Positions 1 through 10,827 are shown, counted from the stretch's first letter. The stretch is DNA of 64,000 nt from Chlorella sorokiniana (GCA_025917655.1 CP084611.1:3844001-3908000), one strand, 5' to 3'. The notes: generated by a model not told the origin, from the letters alone. Translations and numbers: made by a program.

Positions 1-372
1 CACAGCTGTGATGAATTGACAGTCAGAGTTTCATGCTGCTCCTGCTGGAGGTGCTGCCTCGACCACACGCTTGGCACGGGTGCGCTGCTCTTTCGGCTGG
101 GGTGTGGAGCAAGTGACGGGCCTGCGATCGTCCCGTGACTGATCATGGTGACCTCTTTGATTTTATGCAGCATTTGGATCCGTGTCTCCGACAATAGAAA
201 CGAATGTGGGGTACAGAAAGGAGGTACACTTGCATTTCGCACCCACACCCCTCTTTGGAAGCCTGCAGGTCGGCGATCACGGCAACCATTTTGCTGCACT
301 ATCAGGCGCCTTCCGTAAAAGCTGTGCAGCACCCAACCTCCGCCAACGAATGCAGTTTCACGCGCTCCACCC
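1..372. other. Left-edge flank, no gene recognised
   Basis: No frame here has recognisable protein similarity or a convincing splice pattern. Small open frames between about 180 and 398 overlap one another and look like chance. The stretch is less GC-rich than the coding DNA to its right and lies directly upstream of the first supported ATG at 373, so it probably holds that gene's promoter and 5' leader. Confidence 0.4.
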
Positions 373-3300
373 ATGCTAAGCCGTCTCTTCTGTTTTAATG
401 GGGGCGGAACGGCCGATTGGGCGGCACAGGGGCACTATGCGGACATGGTAAGCCCGCAAATGTCGCCTGCCAGCCTGCGGCAGCTGGCTGTCGGCTGTTT
501 GCGGCCCACCTGTTGTGGCCCTCACCCTCGTCTTTTGCACGTGCATCCACCCCGTTGTGCGCCTCCAGGCGCGAGCCCGCGTGCTGGAGGTGGTGGAGGA
601 GGAGCTGGAGGAGCGGTACATGGCGCTGGGCCGCCACGCCCCTGCCCCCGACTCAGTCAGGATGCAACCTACCTGCAACGCCTGGCCAAGGCAAACCTGC
701 CCCCTCAGAGCTGAGCCTGTGCAAGGAGCTGTTGCGCAAGCTGGTGGCGATTGACGGCGTGCGAAAATCGGCGGAAGCGGTGCGAGCCGCGGTCCCATGT
801 GGAACCTGTGCCCGCTGCGCTTGCCTAGCTGTGCCCAACAGCCAGTCATCTGCCGCTCCACGCCTCCAACCCCTGTCTGCCGCAGGAACAGCAGCAGCTG
901 CAGGCGCAGCTGAAGGCAGCTGAGGCGGCGCACCGACAAGCTGAGTTTGCTCGAGCGCGGGCAGAGGCCATCGCCACCGCAAGGTGCGCCATGCTGCTTT
1001 GCTCCACTCCCCCTCCACCGCGGCTCATCCCGCTGTCAGGAGCAGGATCCCAAGCGTTCCCAACGTCTGCGCCGCTGCAGGGGCGAGGCGCTCATGCATG
1101 CGCAGCAGGCAACCCGCGAGGCGGAGGTGCAGCAGGTGCAGCTGGCGGAGATGCTGAGGCAGGCGCTGCCGCAGCTGGGCATCGACATCTCCCCATTGAT
1201 GCACGCCCAGTCGCCGCTGCTGCCTGCGCCGGGTGCGTGGCTGCTGGGGCGGGGACGCATGCAGCTAGGAAGAGTTGCAGTGGCACCGAGCACCATACCG
1301 ACTGCACAAGGCTTGGGCATGGTCGCTGAAGCCTTCTTCCCGCTGCTCGACGGCCCTCAGGTGGCGCGTGCGACGACGCCGTGACGCCTGCGCCCCACCA
1401 GAGCTGCGTGTTCTCGCAGCAGCAGCTCGCGGCTGTGGCAGCCAGCATCAGCAAGCTGCCGCGCCAGTCGCAGGCGGGACCCCTGACACTGGACCCCCCC
1501 CGCCAGTGGAGGGGCATCAGCACGGGTTCGACACCGCCGCCACGCAGGCAGACCAGCAGCGGGAGCGGCGCGCGCGCCCGGCGAGCGTCGCGGCGTGGCA
1601 GCCCTGCCCAGGAGCAGGGCGGTGGCCCGCTGCTGCCTGCTGGCGACCCTGTGGGGGAGGGCGCCCAGCTGTCTGGCTTCACCGTGTACACCAACAGCCT
1701 GCAGCAGGAGGGGGCCGGCAGGGGCGGGTGGACGACGGTGAGGTGGCACAGGCCCCGGCGCAGCCGCGTGCCGCGGCGCCCTCGCCCGGCCGGCAGCTGC
1801 AGTCCCAGGGCAGCGGCGTGGCCTGGCGGTCCATCAGCTCGGCGGCACTTTCCAGCCGGTCGGCCGGGTCGGCTGGGGAGGAGGGGGCTGGCCCGGAGCG
1901 GCAGCACCACGTGCAGCGGGAGAAGGGGCGGGCGGGCCACCATGGGCTGCCACAGGGCGCCCATGGGGCTCACCGCGCCGCTCGCCACCCGCCACCGCAA
2001 CGGGGTTCCCTGGAGAACGATGTTCCGCAGCCAGCCAGCCCCCAGGACTGGCAAGGGCTGGGCAGCAAGCTGCAGCAGCGGGGCCAGCAGCTGCCCAGGC
2101 TGGTCCTGCCGGGCACAGACGCCTCACAGGTGGGACAAGCCTCCTCTCCCCCTGCATCACCTAAAATGCACCTGCGCGCAGCCTTGCCTGTACCGCATAG
2201 CAACAGCATCCAGCATGACCCTGTCCCAGCCTTGCTCTGCCTGCAGCTGGACAGCTTGGTGCGCATCGGCGCCAGCATGCAATCGCCCGACCCTCACGCC
2301 GCGGCAGCTGCGCAGCAGCAGGCAGGCGTGGGTCCGCTGGATGGCCAGGCCCGCGCTGTCGAGCGCCGACCGACAGAGTTGGAGGCTGCCGCGCAGGAGC
2401 AGGCCTGGCAGCAGCTGCCTGCGGCTGCCGCGCTGCACCAGCTGTATGCCGAAGGCAGCAAGTTTCCGGGGCGGGGACGTGGGTCAGGTGAGCGCCTGCC
2501 ACCAGCTGCCAAGCAGATGCCTGCTTTGCATGTTGATTGCACAGTGGCTGGCGCCTGCTGCCTCCTACTCAAATATGAATGGCCTTCCCCCCCGGCTTGG
2601 CGCAGCCCTCGCTCGCGGCAATGATTGCGCACAAGAAGGGACATAATCCATTCCTGGAAGGGGGCGAGCCATCGCCCCCTCCCACATCAAGGCTGTGTTT
2701 GGCACCACAGCCGACCGAGAGTTCTATGGGCCCATGGCAGGTGCGAGGGCGGCGAGGGAGCGTGCAGTGTGCATAGCACGGGGCTGGCATGCTAGGCGGG
2801 GTCATGCGGTGCGACAAAAGCTTCTGGGGTTGCGGAAGTATGGAGGCTGACGCCCTGGGCGGCACACCCTGGTGCCTGGCTGCCTGCAGCGCACCTGAAA
2901 CAGCAGGGGCGCCCTACAGACGCGCAGCCTGCCCCGCCAGCGCTGCCAGTGCGCGTGCATTGCAGCAACGACAGCGTGCGCGGCCCGCAGCGCCAGGTCC
3001 CCAGCAACCGCAGCAGCCTGGAAGGGCTGGCGGATGTGCAGCGGAAGCAGCACCCTCAGCAGCTGCATGTCTTGGGCGCGGCTACGGCAGGCCCCGCCCC
3101 GCTGCCCCGCCAAGGCGCGCCGCAGCCTCCCTGCCCCCTTCAAGACCCGGATCCCGCAGTGCCTCGCGGCAGGCGTCACCCAAGCCGCAGCTACAGTCTA
3201 CGCTTCAGCTGCACCCCCGAGCAGCGGCAGGCCGCCTTTATGAACCGCTTCCAGCCGATGGGGGCGTGCGTGCAGCAGTCTGGCGAGCCAGGGCCGCCCG

Positions 3301-3865
3301 GCACAGCAGTGTCGCTGTGAGCAAGCTGGGAATGGGGGCGCACCAGCACCGGAGCAGCACTGCCTCTGACGAGCACCCCACCGCAGCAGGCAGGCAGGGG
3401 CACAGACTGCCGCAGCGGCAGCAGCATCAGCTTGCCAGCGCTGCAGGGCCCCAGCCGCCCACCAAGCGCAGTCTGGACTCGATGCGTGCCAGCATTGGCG
3501 GCGGCGCAGCAGCGGCTAGCATCCAGACTAGCTTGCTGGATGTGGACCGAGCACTGCAGGCTCTGCGGGAGGCCAACCCACACCTGCGTGGCTCGCACAC
3601 CGCCTCGCTGCAGCAGCTGCCACCACCGCAGCCACAGCAAGGGGCTCCGCACCATCACGCCCGTGCCCGCAGCCTCCCAGATGCCTCGCGCTTGGACCTG
3701 CCGCTGCACACGCTGGGTGGCAGCGGGAGCAGCAGCACGGGAGGAGGGTGGCGTCGCAGCAGGCGCAGCAGGGAGAGCGGCGCCCATCTGGAATGTGTTG
3801 AGCTTTCGTGGCCACAGTTGCTTCTTCACCTCCTCTGCCTGTTGGCCGGGCTTGCTCTACGTTGA
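373..3865 (+). CDS. Coiled-coil protein with BAG-like segment (gene A)
   Basis: Multi-exon gene of unknown function. Exon 1 (373-447) starts at ATG and ends at a clean ATG|GTAAG donor. Exon 2 (from 569) encodes a charged helix (VLEVVEEELEERYMALG) and then, after two apparent single-base losses, a second helix (LCKELLRKLVAIDGV) spaced like helices of a BAG domain, the Hsp70-binding fold. Exons near 885-1000 and 1080-1235 give Gln/Ala/Glu-rich coiled coil. The rest (about 1380-3700) is low-complexity Gln/Pro/Ser/Arg-rich sequence that needs several frame changes. The 3' coding part (SLLDVDRALQALREANPH, about 3530-3590) lies in the duplicated unit and is repeated at 5489-6005. Two overlapping frames stop at 3865 and 3884, so the true end is uncertain. 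The BAG assignment is an inference from helix pattern only. Confidence 0.5.
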
Positions 3866-4022
3866 GTTGCACCAAATGAGCTAGGACAGCAGCCTGTGTG
3901 ATGCCATGCACGAGAGCATGCACAGCAGGCGCGACAGGCCCAGCGTGATACACGCGTGATACACAATCTTTAAATGTGTCGCAAGGCTGGCCCCTGCAAC
4001 ATTTGAAACGAGGACACAAGTC

Positions 4023-5021
4023 ATGCAAGTGCATCGGGTGTGCACGTCCTCCCCTGGGCGAGGTTTCCGGATACCACCCTGGGTTTTAACCGTGCACCCT
4101 CTTCACGTATACCTGGCCGTCAATGTGGGAATCATCTCTTGGGCGGCACATTATGCTGTGAATTCGGTAAGCTTACACAGTGTCAGGCGGAATGACCACG
4201 CTCAGCCGCTGTCGAAGCAGCAATGCCTCACAACGCGTTGTTGTGTTCTCCACAGGAGAAGATAAGGTCGCGGAAGCTTGAGGTAAGGAACGCCTGAGAG
4301 GGAAGGGGGCCCACCAGCAGGCCGCCACCGTCACTTCTATCCACTGCCAGGTGGTGCCACTCCCATCTGGCTTCTGTCCTTCCTGGTTTTCTATTCATGC
4401 AGGAATTTTCAAGTGAGATGAACGGGTATTGAATCCAGGGCGGCACAAGCCGCCTATGCTTCATGTTGTGTGTTACATGGTTGGCTGCTGCTGGGCCCGC
4501 TGTGATTTGAAAGCTTGCTGCACCCACCTCTGATGGGCTGTCAGCACCTGCAGGGACACCAAAGTGCGAGGAACTGCGCAAGGAAATGCTGGAGTTTGTA
4601 CCGCGCAGCGAAGAAGAGAAGCTCATGGAGAAGCTGGAGAAGCGGAAGCAAGAACTGATACTGGAGGAGCTGGAATACTTGCAAAAATTTGAGAGGGCAA
4701 AAGCTAAAGGCAAGCGTTGCTGCCATGCCTCGCAGGTGCCGGCTGCTTAGACCTGGCCATAACCCTGACTTTCGCGCATGCGTCTGGAATGCGCGAGAGC
4801 GCGTTCCCTTTCGTCCCCCAAACCCGCCTTCCCCCTCTATGGAGGAGGTGGGGGCCCCCACCTCCAACCCACGGTCACTGACACAGACGCATCCTGCTGC
4901 AGGTCATCTGGACTGGCAAGAGACCATGCACTACCTGTGGCAGAGCAGGAGGAAGCAACTGAGCCTGATTGAGTCAGACCCTAAGAAGTACCTTGAAGAT
5001 TACAAGCGCTGGCTGAAGTGA
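4023..5021 (+). CDS. Small charged-helix protein, duplicated (gene B, copy 1)
   Basis: Not recognised. Two exons are well supported by conservation in the second copy. Exon 4554-4709 encodes a Lys/Glu-rich helix (CEELRKEMLEFVPRSEEEK onward, ending RAKAKG). Exon 4903-5021 ends YLEDYKRWLK then TGA. The intron between them appears to be GC-AG (AAAG|GCAAGC). Further 5' there is an ATG at 4023 in the same sequence context as in copy 2, followed by about 48 codons with a hydrophobic stretch near residues 20-45 and a GTAAG donor after 4170, then a possible mini-exon near 4256-4282. These 5' parts do not join in phase with exon 4554, so the start is tentative. The product would be about 100-150 residues, mostly coiled coil. 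Confidence 0.5.
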
Positions 5022-5198
5022 GACACACGAGACAAAATGCTAGCAGCTGCTGCTGTCAGTTTTTTGGCGACCAAGAACACAACATAGCCCTCTTCATGAC
5101 CGTCCTGCCTTTTAGTACGCTGCTCCTCGGCGGCTTTGCAATGCATAGGGCTGGTGTTGCTGCCTAAGCAGGCTTCCTTGGGCAAAGGCAGCGACTGG

Positions 5199-5203
5199 TT
5201 ACA
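5199..5203 (-). terminator. Relict TGTAA polyadenylation signal
   Basis: TTACA on the plus strand, equivalent in place to the phosphofructokinase signal at 7297-7301. It lies beyond the orphan exon, so it is a duplicated relic. Confidence 0.5.
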
Positions 5204-5271
5204 ACAAATTTGCTTTAAAGGCAACTGTGCAGACACTCGCATGCGCCAGCACAGCGCCAGGCTGAGCAAAG

Positions 5272-5371
5272 TCAGGCTGGTTGAGCGCTGTGGGCAGCTG
5301 GTTTCACTGCCGTCTGCTGGTTGACAGTACGCGGGAACTGGATGATGGTGGTAGGAAGGAAGACGTAATGC
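5272..5371 (-). pseudogene. Orphan terminal exon of phosphofructokinase
   Basis: On the minus strand, after a normal acceptor (TTGCAG at 5372-5377), the frame reads [17 protein letters not shown], almost the same as the functional last exon at 7349-7463. It then goes out of frame and stops at 5272 without the final QPDF-type tail. It has no phosphofructokinase exon upstream: the next real one is at 7593, beyond the intact last exon. It is a decaying by-product of the tandem duplication. The TGTAA signal downstream of the real exon is also preserved here (minus strand, 5203-5199). Confidence 0.88.
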
Positions 5372-5488
5372 CTGCAATCAGTGTGAGGACGGGCAGGCAG
5401 CCTGGTCAACGACAGGAACCTCCTGCACACGCAGGAGCAGCCACGCTGCACGCCCATGCACTGCTGTCCGTGCATACAGGTGCAACAC

Positions 5489-6005
5489 TGCCTCTGACGA
5501 GCACCCCACCGCAGCAGGCAGGCAGGGGCACAGACTGCAGCGGCAGCAGCATCAGCTTGCCAGCGCTGCAGGGCCCCAGCCGCCCACCAAGCGCAGTCTG
5601 GACTCGATGCGTGCCAGCATTGGCAGCGCCGCAGCAGCGGCTAGCATCCAGACTAGCTTGCTGGATGTGGACCGAGCACTGCAGGCTCTGCGGGAGGCCA
5701 ACCCACACCTGCGTGGCTCGCACACCGCCTCGCTGCAGCAGCTGCCACCACCACAGCCACAGCAAGGGGCTCCGCACCATCACGCCCGTGCCTGCAGCCT
5801 CCCAGATGCATCGCGCTTGGACCTGCCGCTGCGCACGCTGGGTGGCAGCGGGGAGCAGCAGCAAGGGAAGAGGGGTGGCGCCGCAGCAGGCGCGGCAGGG
5901 AGAGCGGCGCCCATCTGGAATGTGTTCTGTGGCCACAGTTGCTTCTTCAGTTTCTCTGCCTGTTGGAAGGACTTGATTTACGTTGAACTGCACCAACTGA
6001 GCTAG
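5489..6005 (+). pseudogene. 5'-truncated copy of gene A coding sequence
   Basis: Carries the same run as 3361-3865 (MRASIG, then SIQTSLLDVDRALQALREAN) with only a few residue changes, and stays open to a stop at 6005. The upstream exons and start of gene A are missing because the duplication began inside the coding sequence. Sequence to the left is the end of copy 1, with no promoter I can recognise. The 3' tails of the two copies differ by small indels, so their last residues are in different frames. It is probably not a functional gene. It could be transcribed as leader for the second gene B copy. Confidence 0.7.
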
Positions 6006-6133
6006 GACAGCTGCCTGTGTGATGCCATGCACGAGCATGCACAGCAGGCACGACAGGCCCAGCACGTGATACACAATCTTCGAATGTGTCGCAGGGCTGG
6101 CCCCTGCATCGTTTGACAACAAAAACACAAGTC

Positions 6134-7114
6134 ATGCAAGTGCTTCGGGTGCGCACGTCCTCCCTCGGGCGAGCTGGACAGATACCACCCTCCCTCTCTG
6201 TCTGTGCCGTTTCAGCCGCCGTCACGGTGGGAACCCTCTCTTGTCCTGACCGCCGAGTAATGTTAAGCTGCACGATTCCAGGCGGAAGGACCTCGCTCAG
6301 CCGCTGTCGAAGCAGCAGTGCCTCACAACGCGTTGTTGTGTTTGCCCACAAGCTGTGGGATAAGCAAAGGTCACAGATGCTTGAGGTAGGAGACGCCTGA
6401 GAGGGAAGAGGGGCTAGCGGCAGGCCGCCACCGTCACTTTTATCCGCTGCCACCACTCCCATCTGGCTTCCAGCCTTCCTTGTTTTTTATTCATGCAGGA
6501 GTTTTCAAGTGAGACGAACCATTATCGAATCCAGGGCGGCACAAGCCGCCTATGCTTCATGTTGTGTGTTACATGGTTGGGTGCTGCTGGGCCCGCTGTG
6601 ACTTGAAAGCTTGCTGCACCCACCTCTGATGGGCTGTCAACATCTGCAGGGACGCCAGAGTGCAAGGAACTGCGCAAGGAAATGCTGGAGTTTGTACCAC
6701 GCAGCAAAAAACAGAAGGACATGGAGAAGCTGAAGAAAGTGAGGGAAGAACTGATACTGGAGGAGCTGGAATACTTGCATGAATTCGGAAAGGCAAAAGC
6801 CGCAGGCAAGCGATGCTGCCATCCCTCGCAGGTGCCAGCTGTCTAGACTTGTCATAACCCTGACTGCTGCGCATGCGCTTAGAATGTGCACACGCGCTCT
6901 GCCCCCCGTCCCCGTAAACCCGCCTTCCTCCCCCAAAAACTCCAACCCAAGCTCACCCACACAGACACATCTTGCTGCAGGTGATGTGGATCGACAGGAG
7001 ACCCTGCACCGCTGGTGGCAGGACACGAGGAAGGAATTGAGCCTGATTGAGCCAGAGCCCAAGACGTACATTGGGAATCTTGGGTACTACTTGAAAAAGT
7101 TGTGGGAGTCGTGA
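6134..7114 (+). CDS. Small charged-helix protein, duplicated (gene B, copy 2)
   Basis: Paralogue of the gene at 4023-5021. Exon 6650-6805 has exactly the length of its partner (156 nt) and encodes CKELRKEMLEFVPRSKKQK and a following Lys/Glu helix. Exon 6981-7114 encodes RQETLHRWWQDTRKELSLIE and ends KKLWES then TGA, five codons longer than copy 1. The GC-AG intron is retained. In the first exon pair 15 of 52 codons change the amino acid and only about 5 changes are silent, with six Lys/Glu swaps. The 5' part has drifted more: the GTAAG donor seen in copy 1 is altered to GTTAAG, so the N-terminus may differ or be lost. Open reading frames and splice sites of the two 3' exons suggest it is still functional. 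Role unknown. Confidence 0.48.
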
Positions 7115-7296
7115 GTGATGCACGCGAGACAAACAGCTGCCATCCAGCACCGGGAGCTGTCAGCTCAACCACAGGCACAACACAGCTTCTTCTCATTACC
7201 GTCCTGCCACCAAGTACTTGCTCCTCAGCGGCTTTGCAATGCATATGGCTCGTGTTGCTGCAAGAGCAAGCGTTCTCTGCCAAACGCAGCAACTGT

Positions 7297-7301
7297 TTAC
7301 A
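7297..7301 (-). terminator. TGTAA polyadenylation signal of phosphofructokinase
   Basis: TGTAA on the minus strand, about 48 nt past the phosphofructokinase stop. TGTAA is the usual poly(A) signal of green algae. Confidence 0.6.
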
Positions 7302-7348
7302 ACAAAGGCAACTGTGTAGATACTCGCATGCGCCAGCACAGCGCCAAG

Positions 7349-10300
7349 CTAGGCAAAATCAGGCTGGTTGAGCGCTGTGGACAACCGGTTCCACTGCCGG
7401 CCGCGGGGGTCGACAGTACGCGGAAACTGGATGATGGTGGTAGTAGGAAGGAAGACGTAGTGCCTGCAATCAGTATGAGGACGGGGCAGGCAGCCTGGTC
7501 AAGCACAAGAAGCCACACGCAGGAGCAGCCATGCCGCACGCCCATGCACCGCCATCCACGCACACAGTTGCAGCACCCTTCCCCCTGCTCACGTGTTGAC
7601 CAGGCCCACTGTGAAGTCGGTGTAGCCGGCAAAGGCGCCGTGCACCGCGCCCTGGCCCAGCACCTTGCAGTAGATGCGGTCGGTGGTGATGGTGGGGATG
7701 GAGCGGATCATGTAGGAGGGGTCTGCGGGGAGAGGGGCCCACACAGCAGGGGGCGGGTGGATCAAGGCGTGCAGCTGGCGGACACCCAGGGGGAGGGTTG
7801 GAGGAGGAGCAACAGGGATGGCAAGCAGGCAAGCAGAGAGATTGGGAGACACACAACAACGGTGGGCAGGGCAAGCACACGCGGGCAGCGCTGGTGCATG
7901 CAAGGCCCGGGCTGCTGGCGGTCGCGCTGCTGTCCAGCGGTGTGCCAGCTGTGCCACGCACCAATGTACTTGACATCCACGCCCTTGAAACGCTTGCGGA
8001 ACACGTCCCGCAGGAACACGCCAATGTCCTGCGGCAGGCGAGGGCATGGAAGGGGCATGGGTGGGCGGCGCAAGTTGTCAAGCAAGCAAGGCAGGGGCAG
8101 GCGGGCAGGCCGCCGGGCTGCTCTGGCTTCCAAGCCTGGCAGGGTGGGGTGGCGGGGGTGGCGGGCCGCCCTCACCTGCAGAATTGGGTTGCCGCTTGCG
8201 TCTGTGCCCTTGGGCCCGCTGCTGTCCATGATGTCCTGCCCAGCGCCTGAGGGACAAACAAGGGCGGGGAGAAAGCGGGGCTTGCCTGCTGTTTGCCTGC
8301 CAACAGCTAACGCAGCAGCTGCACCGGAGGCGCCCCCGCCCCGCCCCCCACCCCCCTCCTCCCCCACCGCCCGTTCCTCCTCGCGTACCCTCTGCCACGC
8401 ACACCACGCAGTAGTCCTTCCGTTCCATCACGGTGCCCACAAAGTCGCACAGCTTGTCCAGGTCGAAGCGGATCTCGGGGATCAGGCACACGTCAACCAC
8501 GCCTGGAACAGGGGGCCAGGGCGGGGGCAATCAGGCAAGCACCAGCGCTGTCGCCTGCACGACTGGTTGGGCTGTACCGCCTTGCTTGCTGCACAGACGA
8601 TGCCAGGGCTCCCCCACCGGCACGGCCCCGCCCTGCCGCTGAGCCACCCTCGTGCCCCCACACCCATCCAGCCTCACTGACCCGAGGCCATGGATGCGTT
8701 CATGGCGATGAAGCCTGACTGGCGCCCCATCAGCTTCACCACGCTGATGCCGCCGCTGCTGCGCGCCTCCACCCCGCGCTGATGAGGGAGCGCTGCGCCT
8801 CCTCCACCGCGGTGTCAAACCCAAAGCAGCGGTCAATCTGCGGCCAGGAGGATGAGGGCGGCCGCAGGTGACGGCACACCCCGCCACAGCCAAGGCTCTG
8901 GGGCTGGCATCGTTGTTGGGCCTGGCAGCTGCCAGCACATGACTTGAGGGCAGCCATGCGCACAGCAGACCCCAGATTTTGAGTCTGCCGTACCAAAGCA
9001 GACCCACTGTGTCATGTCCTGTCTGCGCCCGACCATGGGCACCAACCGAGGCGAGCGGCGCGCACCAGCTGTATGTCGTTGTCGATCGACTTGGGCACCC
9101 CCACCACGTTGCACAGCACCCCTGCGCCGCGCACTCCTTGGCGATGGCGTGCGCCGCGGCGTTGCCGCCATTGCCGCCGATGACATACAGCTGGTTGATG
9201 CCCCACAGGCGCAGGCGCTCCACGATGGCTTGCATCTTGGCATTGCCACGCGAGGTGCCCTGCGCAGCGCAAAGCACCAGCTAGGCGCACTGCGCGTCTG
9301 AGTTTGGCGGAGGCACGCGGGTCGCCTCCAGCGACCGCACAAGCCGATTGCTGATCCCCTCATTGTTCTGGGCTGTGATACCCAGCGGCCCCCTCGCCCC
9401 TCCCTTCCTGCCCGCCTCTGCAGCCCACCCACCAGCACTGTGCCGCCCTTGAGCTGGATGCCGTCAACTTTGGAGCGGCTGAGCTGCACAGGTTTTGCGT
9501 GGCGGTCCAGGAAGCCACGCAGCCCGTACCGAATGCCAAAGATCTGGTCCTCTGGCACGCCATAGTCGTCCTGCACGTTCACGTGCATCGGCGGCAGGCG
9601 GGTCTGGGTGGGGGCGGGGCGTGCGGCTCTGGCCAGGGGCCTGAACTGGGGCCAGATTGCAGCGCTCGGCAGAGGCTGCGAGTCCCCCGCCCGGCCAAGC
9701 CCTAGCCCTACCAGCGTATAAACAATGTTCTGCACCACGTCATTCAGTCCGGGCACAGCCCCCGCCTGCAGCATGCGGTCACATCGTTGCAGGGCATGCT
9801 CAGGCACGCAAGGGCAGCCAACGCGCTGGCGCAAGGGATCCTCTGAGCAGGCCCTGCACCCGACCCCCTCCCCCACCCCCAGGCGGGTTCAGCATCCAAC
9901 CAGCGCTCACAAGTGACAATGGCAGCGGTGACGTCCTTTGGGTTGTGGTAGATTGTGCGGCGCGGCCCCGACCTCAGCGCAAAGTCGGGCAGCTCAATGG
10001 CCTGGGCCTTGGCCGGGTCGTAGAGAGCGGCGCCCATCTGGGCGCCATGGTCGCGGTGGGAGCCTGGCAGGCACAGCGAGGTGGGCGGGGCGGTCGCAGG
10101 CAGGTCGGACGGCAGTCGTCGGGCAGGCACGAGGCAGGGGAGTGGCGGGGTGCGGCACAAGGGAGGGTAAGGCAACGGCCCAAAGCCGGCATCGGCTCCC
10201 CCTCACCGCTGCTCTCGTTGCTCTCGTAGCTCATGATGCTGATTCGCACCAGGTCCTTGTCCCCCACTGCAGCAGCGGGAGGCAGCGCAGCAGGCCCGGC

Positions 10301-10827
10301 ATGAAGGCAGCGCCACGACTGGACAGCAGGACAGGCTGCGCGCAGCCTGCGTGCGAGGCAACTGCAGGGTGCTCACCAAAGCCTGCGCCTGCGTTGTTGG
10401 TGGCAACGAACGGCGAGTCCTGCATCTGATAGAGAGATGTGCAAATTAAGGTGCATGCTGCGCGCACTGGGCATTGGGCTAGGCTACGGCGAGGCTACCG
10501 CGAGCGTACCTGCGGTTGGAGGTGTGTCCTCAGGTCTTTGATCTCCAAGAAAGCTGCAGGGTAATGCACAAACGTAGGCACACGTTGGAAGGGATGCAGA
10601 AGAAGGCTCAAGGGATGTAGAATAAGAGCAGCAAACGGCGCTGTTGTGCAGCACCACCCCCAGGTGGCACCTGTGCCATCGGCCCGAGTGACGACTGGAA
10701 TGGAGTCTACCCTTGGCAGGGGATTCTTGGGTGGAGAGGGCGGCTTGATTGTGCTCTCAAGCTCAGCAGTGACATCCTCCTGTGGTGGGTGTGCAGTCGC
10801 CGCAGTGCCATCTTCGGCCGAGGACAT
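7349..10827 (-). CDS. PFK: ATP-dependent 6-phosphofructokinase, plant type
   Basis: Phosphorylates fructose 6-phosphate in glycolysis. About 14 short exons match plant PFKs in order: Met exon at 10827 (MSSAEDG), [20 protein letters not shown] (near 9960), [14 protein letters not shown] (near 9740), [13 protein letters not shown] (near 9530), [16 protein letters not shown] and VIGGNGGN (about 9260-9160), GVPKSIDND (near 9095), [18 protein letters not shown] (near 8700), [20 protein letters not shown] (near 7700) and the last exon 7463-7349 ending NQPDFA. Catalytic Asp residues of the IDND motif and MGRQSG are present. Two oddities stand out. The nucleotide/Mg motif, usually GGDG, reads GGNG. 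The GGLCPGLN motif near 9745-9770 needs two extra bases to read through. The last intron (7464-7592) contains the breakpoint of the tandem duplication. A presequence is not obvious. Head-to-head with RTF2. Confidence 0.93.

Larger units (their letters stand above)
3361..5488. repeat. Tandem segmental duplication, copy 1
   Basis: This 2128-bp unit aligns with the next 2088 bp over its whole length. It contains, in order, the 3' coding end of gene A, small gene B and the terminal phosphofructokinase exon on the minus strand. Its left edge follows GCAGCAC (3354-3360). The same heptamer ends copy 2 (7570-7576), and GCAACAC (5482-5488) marks the internal junction. A direct duplication between 7-bp microhomologies is the simplest reading. 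Identity by eye is very high over the gene A part, high in the gene B intron just before 4553, and clearly lower in the gene B exons. Confidence 0.92.
5489..7576. repeat. Tandem segmental duplication, copy 2
   Basis: Second copy of the unit, beginning at the same gene A codons as position 3361 and ending inside the last intron of the phosphofructokinase gene. Beyond 7576 the sequence is unique phosphofructokinase intron and exon. Gene A is therefore 5'-truncated here, while the phosphofructokinase terminal exon in this copy is the one joined to the rest of its gene. Confidence 0.92.

Noticed and set aside
7115-8680. 521-codon plus-strand open frame
   Set aside because: Antisense to the phosphofructokinase exons, which are supported by family motifs. 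No similarity of its own.
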